Below are positions 10,420 to 19,018 of a stretch of 64,000 nucleotides of DNA, piece after piece. Numbering within the stretch: position 1 is the stretch's first letter; the number at the start of each line of letters is the position of its first letter. This DNA comes from Caulobacteraceae bacterium (GTDB lineage Bacteria > Pseudomonadota > Alphaproteobacteria > Caulobacterales > Caulobacteraceae), in contig CANJME010000004.1 in the NCBI GenBank assembly GCA_947475875.1, positions 62,001-126,000 on the forward strand. Reading direction: 5' to 3'. The position numbers and the translations under genes are program-made. Below the pieces are notes generated by a model, which was given only the letters and a program-made list of their open reading frames with translations, was not told the DNA's origin and ran no database searches.

Positions 10420-10583
10420 AGCGCCCTCAAGACTATCACGCGCCTCTCCCTCAAACCCGTCGGCCTTATAGGGCTTTTGCTCGTGGGGGGAAAAGGGAGA
10501 AGCAGTCAATTCCTTCACAAGAACCTTCCCACCGCAAAGGGCCACAAAACCTATGGCCTGGGGGCAACGCAGCCGTTGACGAG

Positions 10584-11729
10584 ATGAGCCAATACCGCCG
10601 ACAGTCCCCCGGCATGTCCAAAACGCCCATCCCCAGCAAAGGTTCAACCCCGCCGCCCCGCGATCGGGCGATCGGCGCGGCGCTGATGGTGATCGCGGTG
10701 GTCGTCGCCGGGGCGGCGCTGCATTGGATGGGCGGGATTTTGTCGCCGCTGGCGCTCGCTATCTTTCTGATGGTGATGATCGAAAGTTTCACCCGCATGC
10801 TTAAGGCCCGGCTGCCGGTATTGCCCGAGTGGGCCGCTTTGGGCTCGGCCCTGTCCATCCTGGTCCTGTCATTTCTAATATCGGCGTGGATCGTTGCACA
10901 ATACGCGTCCGGGTTCGTTGATCAGATCAGCGGCTATGGCCCTCGTCTCGACGGCCTGATCGCCCGTCTCGCCCAGACCGCCGGCGTCGCGGTGCCGCCG
11001 ACGATCGGGCAGATTTTTCAAAGCCTCGACCCGATGAAATACGTCGGTGTCATCGCCCAGGGCTTTCAGAGCTTTCTCGCCAACATCTCCTATGTGCTGA
11101 TCTACCTGGGGTTCCTGATGGCCTCGCGAGCCGGCTTCCGCCGCAAGTGGGTCACCCTTTGGCCGGGACATGACGAGCGCAATCACGCCATGGCGGTCTT
11201 TGGCCGCATCAAGGTGGGAGTAGAGCGCTATCTGTGGGTGCAGACTGTCACCGGGTTGTTGATCGCTGTCGCGTCCTGGGCGGCCATGTCGATCGTCGGG
11301 CTCGACAACGCCTTCTTCTGGGCCTTCCTGATTTTCGTGGTCGGGTACATCCCGATCATCGGACCCCTGGTCGCCGGGTTGTTCCCGCCCATCTTCGCTC
11401 TGGTGCAGTTCGAGGGCTATCTGCCGGCCCTGGAGTTGCTGATGGCGCTGAACGCCATCAATATTGTGGTCGGCAACCTCATTTTGCCCAGGATGCAGGC
11501 CGACAGCCTCAACCTCGATCCCGTCGTGGTTTTGCTCTCGCTGGCTTTCTGGGGCGCCATCTGGGGGGTAGCGGGCATGTTCCTGTCGACGCCCCTGACG
11601 GTGGCGGCGATGATTGTGCTCGCCCAGTTTCGGGGTAGTCACTGGATTGCAGTCCTGCTGTCCGGCGATGGCGATCCCCTAGGCGCCAACAAGGCCGCCC
11701 AGAAAGCCGAGAAGCCGGAAAAGCAGTAA
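10584..11729 (+). CDS. AI-2E family transporter (PerM/YdiK-type permease)
   Basis: Polytopic inner-membrane protein of 381 residues with about eight helices in the AI-2E exporter pattern: an N-terminal helix pair, a soluble middle (DQISGYGPRLDGLIARL region) and a C-terminal block with GYIPIIGPLVAGLFPP, NAINIVVGNLILPRM and WGAIWGVAGMFLSTPLTV. The family is named for autoinducer-2 export, but most members have unknown substrates. Start is ATG 10584 or 10614; neither has a strong ribosome-binding site. The gene diverges from the polysaccharide operon across a roughly 165-bp region, and the frame continuing upstream overlaps the phosphatase gene and is not coding. Confidence 0.85.
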   Translation: MSQYRRQSPGMSKTPIPSKGSTPPPRDRAIGAALMVIAVVVAGAALHWMGGILSPLALAIFLMVMIESFTRMLKARLPVLPEWAALGSALSILVLSFLISAWIVAQYASGFVDQISGYGPRLDGLIARLAQTAGVAVPPTIGQIFQSLDPMKYVGVIAQGFQSFLANISYVLIYLGFLMASRAGFRRKWVTLWPGHDERNHAMAVFGRIKVGVERYLWVQTVTGLLIAVASWAAMSIVGLDNAFFWAFLIFVVGYIPIIGPLVAGLFPPIFALVQFEGYLPALELLMALNAINIVVGNLILPRMQADSLNLDPVVVLLSLAFWGAIWGVAGMFLSTPLTVAAMIVLAQFRGSHWIAVLLSGDGDPLGANKAAQKAEKPEKQ

Positions 11730-11801
11730 AACTAGACTGCCCGTAAAATTTTTTCACGCGCCCTCTGGAACCTCGGCGCTCGCTACCTATTTGAGACTCA
11801 T

Positions 11802-11827
11802 CCGGGAAATGTCCCCCCCTTTCCCGG
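11802..11827. repeat. Inverted repeat CCGGGAAA/TTTCCCGG
   Basis: A perfect 8-bp inverted repeat with a C-rich 10-nt loop. It is the first of three consecutive perfect inverted repeats filling the 208-bp gap between the convergent AI-2E permease and hydrolase genes. A role in transcription termination is inferred. Confidence 0.6.
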
Positions 11828-11835
11828 ACTTCCTC

Positions 11836-11866
11836 GGGGCGGCCGCCCTCTCAAAAAGGCCGCCCC
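11836..11866. repeat. Inverted repeat GGGGCGGCC/GGCCGCCCC
   Basis: A perfect 9-bp inverted repeat around a 13-nt loop containing five A residues, in the gap between two convergent genes. No T-run follows directly on either strand; it may act with its neighbours as a bidirectional termination region. Confidence 0.55.
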
Positions 11867-11901
11867 CTTTGGTCCCGCCCTCTCCCCCAGGGCCGGGCCA
11901 C

Positions 11902-11935
11902 GCGCCGCCGGACACCTCCCCCCGTCCGGCGGCGC
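11902..11935. terminator. Probable terminator hairpin between convergent genes
   Basis: A perfect 12-bp inverted repeat (GCGCCGCCGGAC/GTCCGGCGGCGC) with a 10-nt loop, followed on the + strand by CTTTATTT. It sits 2 bp beyond the stop codon of the minus-strand hydrolase and about 170 bp beyond the + strand permease stop. The T-rich tail favours termination of + strand transcription. Confidence 0.6.
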
Positions 11936-11937
11936 CT

Positions 11938-12702
11938 TTATTTCCGGATCTCTTCCAGCGCAGCCCCGTACCAGGCCACCGCCTGATCGCGCAGTTCCGG
12001 CCGGAAGGCTGAGCGCGGATCACTCGCGCCCTCATCGTCGAACGCGTGGGTGGCGTCGGGAAAGACCAGCCGGTTGACCGTCAGGCCGTCCCGCTCCAGC
12101 CGGTCGAGGGCGAGGGCCGGATAGCGCACGCCCACCACCTGATCCTTGCCGCCCAACAGGCCATAGACCGGCAGTCTGACTCCGTTCCAGCCGCGCTGGC
12201 GGGTCATCGAAGGGTAACTGGCATAGGGATAGACCAGCACCACGCCCGCGAGGCCATCGAGCGGTCGGGGCGGCAAGTCGGTCAGGCCGGTAAAACTGGG
12301 CCCGCGCTCACCCATCGCCAGGCCGTCCATGATGGTCCAGCCGCCATGGCTCCAGCCGCAGGCGACGATGCGGTCCCTGACCAGCCATGGCTGGCTGCGC
12401 GCCCAGTCAAAGAGCGCATAGAGATCGGCCGCCCGCTCGCATCCGTACAGCTGGATCCCGGTGCAAACGGTCAGACTGGCCGAGAGACGGCTCAGGCCCC
12501 GCGGCTTGAAGGAATCGACGATCATCACCGCATAGCCGGCCGCGAGCGCCCGCTCGGCATAGACCTCCTGGAACGGGCGCAGGCCGCCGCAACCGTGAAA
12601 CTGCATCACCAGCGGAAAGGGGCCAGGCCCGGGCGGCTTGCGGACCTGCGCGGCTGACAGCAGCCGCTGAGCCCATTCGGCGCGGGTGACGCCTCGGCTC
12701 AA
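11938..12702 (-). CDS. Dienelactone-hydrolase-like alpha/beta hydrolase
   Basis: Alpha/beta hydrolase of 254 residues. The oxyanion-hole segment HGCGG is at 36-40, the nucleophile elbow is GWSHGG (S118), followed by a candidate acid in GGKDQVVG (about 190) and the catalytic His in DATHAFDDE (about 222). Family members cleave esters or lactones; the substrate here is unknown. There is no signal peptide. The only start near the fold is TTG 12702, which overlaps the purH stop codon by 4 nt (TTGA), so it is probably translated from the purH message. The C-terminus ends just before a strong hairpin. Confidence 0.78.
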   Translation of the reverse strand: MSRGVTRAEWAQRLLSAAQVRKPPGPGPFPLVMQFHGCGGLRPFQEVYAERALAAGYAVMIVDSFKPRGLSRLSASLTVCTGIQLYGCERAADLYALFDWARSQPWLVRDRIVACGWSHGGWTIMDGLAMGERGPSFTGLTDLPPRPLDGLAGVVLVYPYASYPSMTRQRGWNGVRLPVYGLLGGKDQVVGVRYPALALDRLERDGLTVNRLVFPDATHAFDDEGASDPRSAFRPELRDQAVAWYGAALEEIRK

Positions 12703-14291
12703 TGGCGAAAGACCCTGACACCGGTAAAGGCCATGGCGATGCCGGCTGCGTCGGCGGCGGCGATGACCTCGTCGTCGCGGATCGAGCCGCCCGGCTGGAT
12801 CACCGCCGTGGCGCCGGCCTCGGCCGCCTGGATCAGGCCATCGGCGAAGGGGAAGAAGGCTTCGGACGCGCAGGCGCAGCCCGAAAGATCGAGGCCGAAA
12901 TCATTGGCGCGCAGGGCCGCGATGCGAGCGGAATCCTTGCGGTTCATCTGCCCGGCGCCGACGCCCAGGGTCTGGCCGGCTTTGGCGTAGACGATGGCGT
13001 TGGATTTCACGTGCTTGGCGATGGTGAAGGCAAACAGCATGTCGCGCACTTCGGCATCGGTGGGCGAGCGCTTGGTGACCACCTTGAGGTCGGCGGGCGA
13101 GAGCCGGGCGTCATCGCGGCTTTGCAACAGGAACCCGCCTGAGACGGATTTGAAGGTCCAGCCCGGCGCCAATGGATCGGGCATGCCATCGGTCAGCAGC
13201 AGGCGGACGTTCTTCTTGGCGGCGAAGAGGGCGATGGCGTCATCATCGGCGCCGGGCGCGATCACCACTTCAGTGAGCAGCTTCAGCACTTCGGCGGTCG
13301 TTGCCGCGTCCAGCCGCTGGTTGACGGCGATGATGCCGCCGAACGCTGAGGTCGGATCGCAGGCGAGGGCCCGGAGATAGGCGTCCTTCAGGCTGGGGCC
13401 CGTGGCCACGCCACAGGGATTGGCGTGCTTGATGATCGCGCAGGCCGGGCCTGCCTTGGGATCGAACTCGGCGATCAGCTCGAAGGCGGCATCGGTGTCG
13501 TTGATGTTGTTGTACGACAGTTCCTTGCCCTGGACCTGATGGGCGGTGGCCACACCGGTCCGGGCGTTCTCGAACCTGTAGAAAGCCGCCTTCTGGTGCG
13601 GGTTCTCGCCATAGCGCATGGTCTGGACCAGGGATCCGGCGATCGCCTTGCGGGCCGGGAAATCCTCGCCCAGCTGCTCGGCGAACCAGCCTGAAATCGC
13701 GGCGTCATAGCCGGCGGTGCGGGCGTAGGCTCGGGCGGCAAGGTCCTTTCGCAACGCCAGATCCGTGCAGCCGTCTACCTGCATTTGCGCCAGCACGCGT
13801 TCCATGTCGGCGATCTCGGTGCAGACACAGACATAGCCGTGGTTCTTGGCGGCCGAACGGATCATGGCCGGCCCGCCGATGTCGATGTTCTCGACGCTTT
13901 CGTCGAACCCGGCGCCCTTCGCGACCGTCGCCTCGAAGGGGTAGAGATTGACGTAGACGAGGTCGATGCCGCCGATCTTGTGCTCAGCCATGGCGGCCGC
14001 ATGCTCGGGGGCGTCGCGGTAGGCCAGGATGCCGCCGTGGACGATGGGATTGAGGGTCTTGACCCGCCCGTCCATCATCTCGGGAAAGCCGGTCAGGTCC
14101 GCCACGTCCTTCACCGGCAGGCCGGCGTCGGCGATGGCCTTGCGCGTGCCGCCTGTGGAGACCAGTTCGACGCCGAAGCCGACCAGTGTCGTCGCCGCCT
14201 CGATCAGACCGGTCTTGTCGGAAACCGAGATCAAGGCGCGCTTGATCGGCGTGCGGTCAGGGGCGGGGGGAAAGCTGGGCGCAGCGGGCAT
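12699..14291 (-). CDS. purH: Bifunctional AICAR transformylase/IMP cyclohydrolase
   Basis: Catalyses the last two steps of IMP synthesis, 530 residues. The N-terminal MGS-like cyclohydrolase domain shows [40 protein letters not shown] and NLYPFEATV. The C-terminal transformylase domain has [30 protein letters not shown] and the C-terminal [15 protein letters not shown]. The start is ATG 14291 with AAGGAG seven bases upstream; the frame continues further but that part is not coding. A ZTP-type riboswitch lies in the leader, fitting control by the substrate ZMP/AICAR. Confidence 0.97.
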   Translation of the reverse strand: MPAAPSFPPAPDRTPIKRALISVSDKTGLIEAATTLVGFGVELVSTGGTRKAIADAGLPVKDVADLTGFPEMMDGRVKTLNPIVHGGILAYRDAPEHAAAMAEHKIGGIDLVYVNLYPFEATVAKGAGFDESVENIDIGGPAMIRSAAKNHGYVCVCTEIADMERVLAQMQVDGCTDLALRKDLAARAYARTAGYDAAISGWFAEQLGEDFPARKAIAGSLVQTMRYGENPHQKAAFYRFENARTGVATAHQVQGKELSYNNINDTDAAFELIAEFDPKAGPACAIIKHANPCGVATGPSLKDAYLRALACDPTSAFGGIIAVNQRLDAATTAEVLKLLTEVVIAPGADDDAIALFAAKKNVRLLLTDGMPDPLAPGWTFKSVSGGFLLQSRDDARLSPADLKVVTKRSPTDAEVRDMLFAFTIAKHVKSNAIVYAKAGQTLGVGAGQMNRKDSARIAALRANDFGLDLSGCACASEAFFPFADGLIQAAEAGATAVIQPGGSIRDDEVIAAADAAGIAMAFTGVRVFRH

Positions 14292-14319
14292 CTGACGTCT
14301 CCTTGACGGTTCGGAAAGC

Positions 14320-14392
14320 TCGCCCAGGCGCACGGCGTAAAGGCCCCGCGCTCCCCGGTGGTCAGCCACCCAAGCGCCAGTCACGTGAGGCA
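14320..14392 (-). ncRNA. ZTP (pfl) riboswitch in the purH leader
   Basis: Reading the minus strand toward purH, the conserved pfl-motif pieces occur in order: CGTGACTGGCG (14385-14375), a short helix TGGGTGGCTGACCACC closing into CCACCGGGGAGCG (14361-14349), a variable linker, and CGCCTGGGC (14330-14322). From memory these are the invariant parts of the ZTP/ZMP-sensing riboswitch, known from purine and one-carbon genes including purH. Its 3' end is about 30 nt from the purH ATG, between it and the AAGGAG ribosome-binding site, so translational control is plausible. A covariance-model search was not possible here. Confidence 0.85.
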
Positions 14393-14517
14393 AGCCGGTG
14401 AATAAGGCGCGCCGAAAGTCTGAGTCAACGGCGCCTGCACTTTGCCTGGGGATGATTATGCCGTTAGGGAACAAATCCCGGAAATTGTCTGCTTTCGCGC
14501 CCGAAGCGAGGTCCCGC

Positions 14518-15201
14518 ATGAGCATCGTTGTTCGAAATCCGCCGCGCGCTGATGCGGCTGTGATCGACGGCCTGGCCGCCCTGGGCGTGGCTACGGTGCA
14601 CGAGGCGCAAGGGCGCATCGGCATGCTGGCGGCCAATATGCGGCCGATCTTCCCCGCCCACATCGCCGGCTCGGCGGTGACTTGCCAGGTGGCTCCCGGC
14701 GATAACTGGATGATCCACGTGGCCGTCGAGCAGTGCGGGCCAGGCGACATTCTGGTGGTGGCGCCCACCTCGCCCTGCGAGGACGGGTTCTTCGGCGATC
14801 TTCTGGGCACCTCGGTGCAGTCACGCGGCGTGCGCGGGCTGGTGATCGACGCGGGCGTGCGCGATGTCGCCGAGCTGACGGCGATGAACTTTCCGGTCTG
14901 GTCAAAGGCCGTCTGGGCGCAAGGCACGATCAAGGAGACGCTGGGCCATGTGAACACTCCGATCGTCTGCGCCGGGGCGCTCGTCGAGCCGGGCGATGTG
15001 ATCGTCGCCGATCAGGACGGGGTCGTCGTCGTCCGGCGGCGGGACGCCGCGTCAGTGCTCGAAAAATCCCGGGCCCGCGAAGCCGACGAGATCGAAAAGC
15101 GCGCCAGGTTCAAGGCGGGCGAGTTGACCCTGGACGTTTTCAACATGCGCGAGAAGCTGGCGGCGAAGGGGCTGAAATACATAGACTATGAGGGCAATTA
15201 A
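14518..15201 (+). CDS. 4-carboxy-4-hydroxy-2-oxoadipate/HMG aldolase (LigK/RraA-like)
   Basis: Class II pyruvate aldolase of 227 residues with the RraA-like fold. [11 protein letters not shown] (about 23-33), [20 protein letters not shown] (93-97) and DAGVRDV with the metal-binding R115-D116 closely match my memory of LigK/GalC, the last enzyme of protocatechuate 4,5-cleavage and gallate pathways. Start is ATG 14518 with GAGG seven bases before it; the frame open from 14398 overlaps the divergent purH leader. No other aromatic-degradation gene is visible here, so it may act in a dispersed pathway or as an oxaloacetate decarboxylase. It lies between purH and the heparinase-like gene on the opposite strand. 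Confidence 0.88.
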   Translation: MSIVVRNPPRADAAVIDGLAALGVATVHEAQGRIGMLAANMRPIFPAHIAGSAVTCQVAPGDNWMIHVAVEQCGPGDILVVAPTSPCEDGFFGDLLGTSVQSRGVRGLVIDAGVRDVAELTAMNFPVWSKAVWAQGTIKETLGHVNTPIVCAGALVEPGDVIVADQDGVVVVRRRDAASVLEKSRAREADEIEKRARFKAGELTLDVFNMREKLAAKGLKYIDYEGN

Positions 15202-15204
15202 TCC

Positions 15205-16920
15205 CTAATCCCCGCGCGTCATCGCCGCCAGTTTCCAGCGGATCTTGCCACCTTCCGACGTGGAGACGTGGCTGCGCAGCACCACCTGGGTGGAACGCCG
15301 CGCCTGGCCACCTTCGTAGTGCACCGAATGCTCGATCGAGACGTCCTGGGCGTCGTTGCGCAGCCACCAGCCCGGCGTGGTCGGTCCCTGGATCAGCACG
15401 CTCTTGCGATCGCGCGCCAGCGAGGCCTTGACGCTGGGGTGCAGGTGAAAGCGCACGGCGACGGGCGCCATGCGCGCGGACGATGACGGGTGGGCTGGAG
15501 CCAGCCGGTCTTCTCCCCGAAGTTCATCGGCTGCCCGGTCCAGATAGAGCAGGCGCTCGTGGACCAGCCCCCAGTCTGGCTCCCAGCCGTCATGGGAGAT
15601 TTCCAGCCAGACCCCTTGCGGGTTCTCCTGCCGGCGGGCGGACACCCGTGTAGGGCCGCCCTTCAGCCGGGCGTTGAACTGCTTGCCGATCCGGCCCCGG
15701 GCCAGGAACCCCGCCGAGCCCTCGCCCACGCAGACTGTTGAACCGGCAGTGGTCAGGCGCATGGCTTCCGGGCCTGACGCGATTGGCGACCAGCCGCAGT
15801 TGGTGATCAGCCGGTCGCGCCCGCAATAGATTTCGATCGCGGCCGGTTGGGCGCATGCCGCCTCGCTCCATGCGCCTGCGGCGGGCGCCTGCGCATCGAC
15901 CATGACAGTGAGGGACGGGCCGGTCAGCTTTTCGTACCCCGTTTGCGGCAGGCTGCCGCCGGCGGGTCCGTCGGTCAGAGGACTACCGCGCCGGGCGGCT
16001 TCCAGATGGGCCGCTTCGCCCGCCTCACCACCCTGGAAGCACGGGAGCCGGCCGTCGGGCATGGCCAGCACGCGCAAAGAGGTGGCCAGCCGATCAAGCG
16101 CGCGGCCCATTTCCTCCGGCGCCGGGCAGCCGCGCTGGGCCAGGCCGTCCTCGAGGGTCAGAAGATCGAGCAACAGGTTGACCCCGGCCTGCGGCGAGCG
16201 CGAGGCATGGCCCCCGTCGCTGAGAACCGTCAGGGCTAGGGCCTCGTTCAGCCGCTCGAGCGCTGTTTCCAGCAGCCGCCCGCCCGCTGCCCCGGCCAGG
16301 ACCGATCCCGCACAGGCCGCCGCGCAGGCGTGTTCGGCCGCGTGCGATGGACCGTCCTTGATCTTGAGCAGATGACGGGCCTGGCGGGCCAAAACATCCA
16401 TCAGGCGGGTGCGCTCAAGGTCCGAGGCATGAACCCACAGCCGCCGCATGGCGCAGGAGAGGTTGAGCACCCGGCGCTCAAGGATCGAGGTGTTCCAGGA
16501 AAAGCTGTTCCAGCCGCCGAAAACCCGCGCCCAACTGAGCACATGCCGCAGCGCTTCACGCTCACCGCGCTCGCCGGCGGCCATCAGATCACCGAGCCAG
16601 TTCATCCGGTGCAGGGCTTCGGCAAAAGCCCGGCTCGGGTTGGGCCGGTCGAAGGGCTCGCCGTCAGGCCCAACCGCCAGGGTTTGATCGGCGAGGGTGA
16701 ACACGCCTGAGGCCAGGGTCTCGCCGCGCCGTTGGTCGGTCGGACGAGGATCGCGCGGCGCCGCGGCGATCCCTTCGGGTTTTCGTCCCCTCAGGCGCAG
16801 AAGGTGAAAGGGCGAGCCGAACCACTCGGCCTGGGCATAGCGGCGAAGCACCCGCAACACGTCTTCCAACCGGGCTCGAATGCCCTCGGCCATGGGACGA
16901 GGGGTCCCCGGCGGGGCCAT
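15205..16920 (-). CDS. Heparinase II/III family protein
   Basis: A 571-residue protein with an N-terminal alpha-helical toroid (W-rich region GGWNSFSWNTSILERRVL, about 140-160) and a C-terminal beta-sandwich ending in a heparinase II/III-like domain (about 330-560, with SVHYEGG and RFHLHPSV). No obvious signal peptide is present. In many alphaproteobacteria this gene sits between rpe and purH, as here, but its substrate is not known; polysaccharide lyase activity is inferred from fold. Its ATG shares one base with the rpe stop codon (TGATG). Confidence 0.87.
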   Translation of the reverse strand: MAPPGTPRPMAEGIRARLEDVLRVLRRYAQAEWFGSPFHLLRLRGRKPEGIAAAPRDPRPTDQRRGETLASGVFTLADQTLAVGPDGEPFDRPNPSRAFAEALHRMNWLGDLMAAGERGEREALRHVLSWARVFGGWNSFSWNTSILERRVLNLSCAMRRLWVHASDLERTRLMDVLARQARHLLKIKDGPSHAAEHACAAACAGSVLAGAAGGRLLETALERLNEALALTVLSDGGHASRSPQAGVNLLLDLLTLEDGLAQRGCPAPEEMGRALDRLATSLRVLAMPDGRLPCFQGGEAGEAAHLEAARRGSPLTDGPAGGSLPQTGYEKLTGPSLTVMVDAQAPAAGAWSEAACAQPAAIEIYCGRDRLITNCGWSPIASGPEAMRLTTAGSTVCVGEGSAGFLARGRIGKQFNARLKGGPTRVSARRQENPQGVWLEISHDGWEPDWGLVHERLLYLDRAADELRGEDRLAPAHPSSSARMAPVAVRFHLHPSVKASLARDRKSVLIQGPTTPGWWLRNDAQDVSIEHSVHYEGGQARRSTQVVLRSHVSTSEGGKIRWKLAAMTRGD

Positions 16921-17582
16921 CAGCCCCCTCGCAGGGCGCGGATGTTGTCCTTGTAGGCGGCCTCACCGCCGCGAAACACGGCGGTGCCGGCCACCAGGGC
17001 GGTGGCGCCGGCGGCGAGACACTGGGCGGCGTTTTGCGGGCCGACGCCGCCGTCGACCTCGAGGACGATATCGCGGCCAGATGCGTCGATGCGCCTGCGC
17101 AGAGCTTCGATCTTTTTGAGCTGCGAGGCGATGAAGCTCTGGCCGCCGAAACCCGGATTGACTGTCATCACCAGGATCAAGTCGACGTCATCGATGACGT
17201 GATCGACCACATCGGCCGGCGTCGCCGGGTTGAGCACCACGCCGGGATGGGCGCCCAGGTCGCGGATGCGCGAGAGGGTGCGATGCAGGTGCGGGCCGGC
17301 TTCCGGGTGAACGCTGATCCAGTCCGCGCCCGCCGCCCGGAAAGCGTCCAGGTGCGGGTCGACCGGCGAGATCATCAGGTGGACGTCGAAGGGAAGGGCG
17401 GTGTGCGGCCGAAGCGCTTTGACCACCTCCGGACCGATCGTGATGTTGGGCACGAAATGGCCGTCCATGACGTCGATGTGCACCCAGTCGGCCCCCGCAG
17501 CCTCGATCGCCCGCACTTCCTCGCCGAGGCGCGAAAAATCGGACGCCAGGATGGAGGGAGCGATGATCGGCGGATGAGTCAT
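16920..17582 (-). CDS. rpe: Ribulose-phosphate 3-epimerase
   Basis: TIM-barrel enzyme of the pentose phosphate pathway interconverting ribulose 5-phosphate and xylulose 5-phosphate. The family blocks are clear: IAPSILASDFSRL at the N-terminus, HIDVMDGHFVPNITIG (metal ligands), DVHLMI, VMTVNPGFGGQSF and the phosphate-binding EVDGGVGPQN plus GTAVF. The 220-residue length is normal. It is 48 bp downstream of rsmB and overlaps the heparinase-like gene by one base. Confidence 0.97.
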   Translation of the reverse strand: MTHPPIIAPSILASDFSRLGEEVRAIEAAGADWVHIDVMDGHFVPNITIGPEVVKALRPHTALPFDVHLMISPVDPHLDAFRAAGADWISVHPEAGPHLHRTLSRIRDLGAHPGVVLNPATPADVVDHVIDDVDLILVMTVNPGFGGQSFIASQLKKIEALRRRIDASGRDIVLEVDGGVGPQNAAQCLAAGATALVAGTAVFRGGEAAYKDNIRALRGG

Positions 17583-17630
17583 CAGACGCTGGCTTTACGC
17601 GCTTGACTCAGGCCCACGCAAGGCAAACCC

Positions 17631-18908
17631 CTATTCGGTACGTTCGAAACGCACGATGTAAAAGCCGTCCGCGCCGCCTTCGACGTGATGCGGCAGGATA
17701 CGCAGGGCGCCGTCGGGGGTCAAACTGCGGCCGGCCGGGCTGGCCTCGGCCGGTGCTATGGGGGATCGGCGGAAGTCGAGGCGTCGAGACAGGAAGCCCG
17801 CCGCCTGGGCTTCGCCTTCCTCCGGCTCAAGGGAGCAGACGCAGTAGACCAGCCGCCCGCCGGGCTTCACCCGCCGCGCTGCAGCGTCCAGCAGGCGCGC
17901 CTGCACGCCCGCCAGCTTGGCGATTTCGGCGGGCCTGGCGAGCCACAGCACCTCAGGCTGACGACGGAAGGTGCCCGTGGCCGAGCAAGGCGCATCGAGC
18001 AGAACCGCGTCGAACACCCGCCCGTCCGGCCAGGTCTCGGCGGGTTCGGCGATCACCTCAGCGGCCAGGTTGGTGCGCGCCAGGTTGTCTCTCAGCCGCT
18101 TCAGCCGCGAGCCTGATCGATCGAGCGCAGTGACGATGGCGCCGCTCGCCGCCAGTTGCAGAGTCTTGCCGCCGGGCGCGGCGCAAAGATCGAGCGCGGT
18201 CTGCCCGGGCCCGGTCGCGAGTAGCCGCGCGGGGATCGCCGCGGCCGCATCCTGCACCCACCAGCGCCCCGCCTCGAAGCCCGGCCAAGCCGCCAGATCG
18301 CCGCGAAGCCCCGCCCTCACGGTTCCGCCAGGCAGAATTTCGGCCTCCAGCGCGACTGCCAAAGCCTCCGCCTCGGCCGCGTCCAGCAGGCTGAGATCGG
18401 TCGCCGGCTCCTGGGCGATCACGGCCGCCATCGCCAGGGCCTCGGGATCACCATAGGCCGCCTTCCAACGGGTGAGCAGCCAGTCGGGCGCCAGATCGGC
18501 CTCGCGCGGCACCGGCGGCGTGCGAACGATCCCCCGCAGAACGGCGTTGATCAGTCCCTTGAACGGACGCGCCGCAGGCCGGGACTGGGCCATGTCGAGG
18601 ATGGTCGATACCGCCGCGTGATCCGGGACATCCGTGAACAGGATCTGGGCCACGCCGAGCTTCAGGAGAGCCAACACCGCTTCGGGCGGCGGCGAAGTCA
18701 GCCGCTCGGACAGCATCCGTTGAATTTGACCCCAGCGGCGAAGTGTCGCCATGGCCAGGTTGCGGGCGAAGGCGCGATCACGCCCTTCCAGGCCTACAAG
18801 CGTCGTATCGAGGGCTTCGTCCAGGCCGCCACGGCGCGCAAAGGCCCCCTCTATCAGGGCGAATGCGGCTTCGCGGGCCTTCAGTCCGTCGCTGGCGGGT
18901 TCAATCAT
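17631..18908 (-). CDS. rsmB: 16S rRNA m5C967 methyltransferase RsmB (Fmu/Sun)
   Basis: AdoMet-dependent RNA cytosine C5-methyltransferase of 425 residues. The N-terminal third is an NusB-like RNA-binding domain (AFALIEGAF and LLKLGVAQILF helices). The methyltransferase domain shows motif I LCAAPGGKT (about 241-249), the motif IV DAPCSATG Cys (C308) and the motif VI catalytic CVCSLEPEEGE (C358). It heads the rsmB-rpe-heparinase gene set. Its start is about 110 bp from the divergent hybrid kinase gene. Confidence 0.94.
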   Translation of the reverse strand: MIEPASDGLKAREAAFALIEGAFARRGGLDEALDTTLVGLEGRDRAFARNLAMATLRRWGQIQRMLSERLTSPPPEAVLALLKLGVAQILFTDVPDHAAVSTILDMAQSRPAARPFKGLINAVLRGIVRTPPVPREADLAPDWLLTRWKAAYGDPEALAMAAVIAQEPATDLSLLDAAEAEALAVALEAEILPGGTVRAGLRGDLAAWPGFEAGRWWVQDAAAAIPARLLATGPGQTALDLCAAPGGKTLQLAASGAIVTALDRSGSRLKRLRDNLARTNLAAEVIAEPAETWPDGRVFDAVLLDAPCSATGTFRRQPEVLWLARPAEIAKLAGVQARLLDAAARRVKPGGRLVYCVCSLEPEEGEAQAAGFLSRRLDFRRSPIAPAEASPAGRSLTPDGALRILPHHVEGGADGFYIVRFERTE

Positions 18909-19018
18909 CGCCCTCGCCGTTGCCCGCCCCGGGCCTGATTGGCAAGGGCTGTGGCGCGCCGCCGCCGCTGGACAGCGAAGGCCGGCCCTCTAAGGTGGCG
19001 GCCAGAGTAGGGAGTTTC

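Noticed and set aside
10420-10647. N-terminal extension of the PHP phosphatase
   Set aside because: The family starts at the metal-binding DLHCH motif; the upstream part is Trp/Cys/Arg-rich and covers the divergent promoter region.
12699-14957. Long N-terminal extension of purH
   Set aside because: The first about 220 codons run through the riboswitch and the divergent aldolase gene; normal PurH length and a good ribosome-binding site support ATG 14291.
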